Source of the DNA: Gaiellasilicea sp963765705
GTDB lineage: Bacteria > Actinomycetota > Thermoleophilia > Gaiellales > Gaiellaceae
Length of the DNA stretch: 64,000 bases
Assembly (NCBI GenBank): GCA_963765705.1
Contig: CAVXXJ010000006.1
Span: 186,001-250,000 of the forward strand
Reading direction: 5' to 3'
The notes beneath the pieces were generated by a model. It had not been told where the DNA came from, did no database searches, and saw only the letters and a program-made list of their open reading frames with translations. Positions 63,264 to 64,000 of the stretch are shown piece by piece. A program made the position numbers and the translations under genes. The first letter of the stretch is position 1. Each line of letters begins with the position of its first letter.

Positions 63264-63952
63264 TGCAGATCGCCGGGAAGACGTTCATCGTCACGGGTGG
63301 CCGCTCCGGGCTCGGAGAAGCCACCGCGGCGATGCTCGAGCGCGAAGGCGCCACGGTCGTGATCGCCGACCTGCCGGAGACGGACGTGACGGACGAGGGC
63401 GCGGTGCGCTCGCTCGTCGAGTCGTGCGAGGAGCTGCACGGCGTCGTCAACTGCGCCGGGATCGGCGGCGGGGCCCGCGTGATCGGGTTCCCGCTCGACC
63501 GCTTCCGCAAGGTGATCGAGGTGAACCTGATCGGCACCTTCAACGTGCTCAGTCAGGCGGCCGCGAAGATGGCCGAGGGCGAGCCGGACGAGGAGGGCAC
63601 GCGCGGCGTCATCGTCAACACCGCGTCGAACGCGGCCTTCGACGGCCAGATCGGGCAGGCCGCGTACACGGCGTCGAAAGCGGGCGTCGCCGGCATGACG
63701 CTACCGATCGCGCGCGATCTCGCCTCGAAGGGGATCCGGGTCGTCACGATCGCGCCCGGCCCGTCGGACACCCCGATGCTCGGCCCGATGCGCGAGGACA
63801 TCCGCGAGAGCCTGACCTCGCAGATCCCTTTCCCGAAGCGGCTCGGCCGCGCCGAGGACTTCGCATCGCTCGTCAAGCACATCGTCGAGAACGAGTACCT
63901 CAACGGCGAGGTGATCCGCCTCGATGGAGCCCTCCGAATGGCACCGCGCTGA
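63263..63952 (+). CDS. Short-chain dehydrogenase/reductase, 17-beta-HSD10-like
   Basis: 229 residues from GTG 63263 (TAGTG overlap with the ligase stop). NAD-binding VTGGRSGLGEATAAMLEREG, then NCAGIG, catalytic Ser within IVNTASNAAFDG and the Tyr-x3-Lys YTASKAG. Similarity in the C-terminus (TIAPGPSDTPMLGPM) is to 3-hydroxyacyl-CoA dehydrogenase type 2. It likely oxidises a 3-hydroxyacyl-CoA in the same beta-oxidation-like pathway. Last gene of the run; a hairpin follows. Confidence 0.9.
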   Translation: MQIAGKTFIVTGGRSGLGEATAAMLEREGATVVIADLPETDVTDEGAVRSLVESCEELHGVVNCAGIGGGARVIGFPLDRFRKVIEVNLIGTFNVLSQAAAKMAEGEPDEEGTRGVIVNTASNAAFDGQIGQAAYTASKAGVAGMTLPIARDLASKGIRVVTIAPGPSDTPMLGPMREDIRESLTSQIPFPKRLGRAEDFASLVKHIVENEYLNGEVIRLDGALRMAPR

Positions 63953-63960
63953 TAGCGCAA

Positions 63961-63989
63961 GATCGACATCCGCAAAGCGGATGCCGATC
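63961..63989 (+). terminator. Hairpin terminator after the catabolic operon
   Basis: GATCGACATCCGC (63961-63973), loop AAA, GCGGATGCCGATC (63977-63989): a 13-position stem with one mismatch, placed right after the SDR stop, followed by GCGCAAAATCC. No U-tract. Confidence 0.6.
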
Positions 63990-64000
63990 GCGCAAAATCC

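Overview
The window is very GC-rich, almost entirely coding bacterial DNA with mostly GTG/ATG starts and many GTGA, ATGA and TGATG start/stop overlaps. The F420 gene (fused CofG-CofH, FbiC type), the 1.6-kDa-residue-class NAD-glutamate dehydrogenase, actinobacterial-style lipoproteins and the absence of any mobile DNA point to an actinobacterium. The class Thermoleophilia (Gaiellales/Solirubrobacterales-like) is my best guess, by inference only. No gene-free stretch exceeds 300 bases, and I see no rRNA, tRNA, CRISPR array, IS element or prophage.

Layout. 0-9.8 kb: a truncated fused membrane polyamine synthase, a secreted BNR-repeat protein, a GNAT/hydrolase pair, a deoxyribose-phosphate aldolase operon with a full aldehyde dehydrogenase plus a half-length, catalytically incomplete one separated by a 28-codon membrane peptide, a YpfJ-type metallopeptidase and a secreted vanadium-haloperoxidase-like protein. 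9.8-13.6 kb: a large LuxR-type ATPase regulator upstream of that haloperoxidase, and an orphan phage-tail-tube-like protein. 13.6-24.9 kb, minus strand: phoH, ybeY, a diacylglycerol kinase/PAP2 fusion, cdd, era, a membrane protein and the giant NAD-glutamate dehydrogenase, preceded by two paralogous lipoproteins. 24-41 kb, mostly minus strand: housekeeping genes leuS, comEA, comEC, holA, murJ, lepA, hemW, hrcA, dnaJ, prmA, mtaB, a HIT protein and yqeY, with rpsT on the plus strand. 41-46.9 kb: lysA, a CarH-type B12 photoreceptor regulator divergent from a DUF378/fasciclin pair, a DsbA-like gene with an in-frame TGA, and two paralogous secreted proteins. 46.9-54 kb: fbiC and a complete branched-chain amino-acid-type ABC transporter operon. 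54-55.6 kb: a fatty acid desaturase followed by an iodothyronine-deiodinase-like gene with an in-frame TGA. 55.6-64 kb: a catabolic operon with three acyl-CoA dehydrogenases, an acyl-CoA ligase, an SDR, a hydroxy-acid dehydrogenase and small accessory proteins.

The most interesting signals: (1) two independent genes with TGA exactly at the redox-active Cys/Sec position (motifs YI-TGA-PFC and FGSYT-TGA-PPF), each followed at 20-23 nt by a hairpin of bacterial SECIS geometry, so the organism very probably uses selenocysteine. (2) Eighteen single-base frame interruptions in seven otherwise intact genes between 23.6 and 45.3 kb, every one repaired by removing one base and none by adding one; nine are in leuS. 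This looks like a localised consensus error rather than gene decay. (3) A split ALDH16-like aldehyde dehydrogenase pair with an embedded micropeptide. (4) A CarH-type regulator with repeated operator-like boxes. (5) A terminator-attenuator in front of leuS preceded by a mini-ORF with tandem CTT leucine codons. (6) Two elaborate palindromic elements, each lodged exactly between convergent genes.
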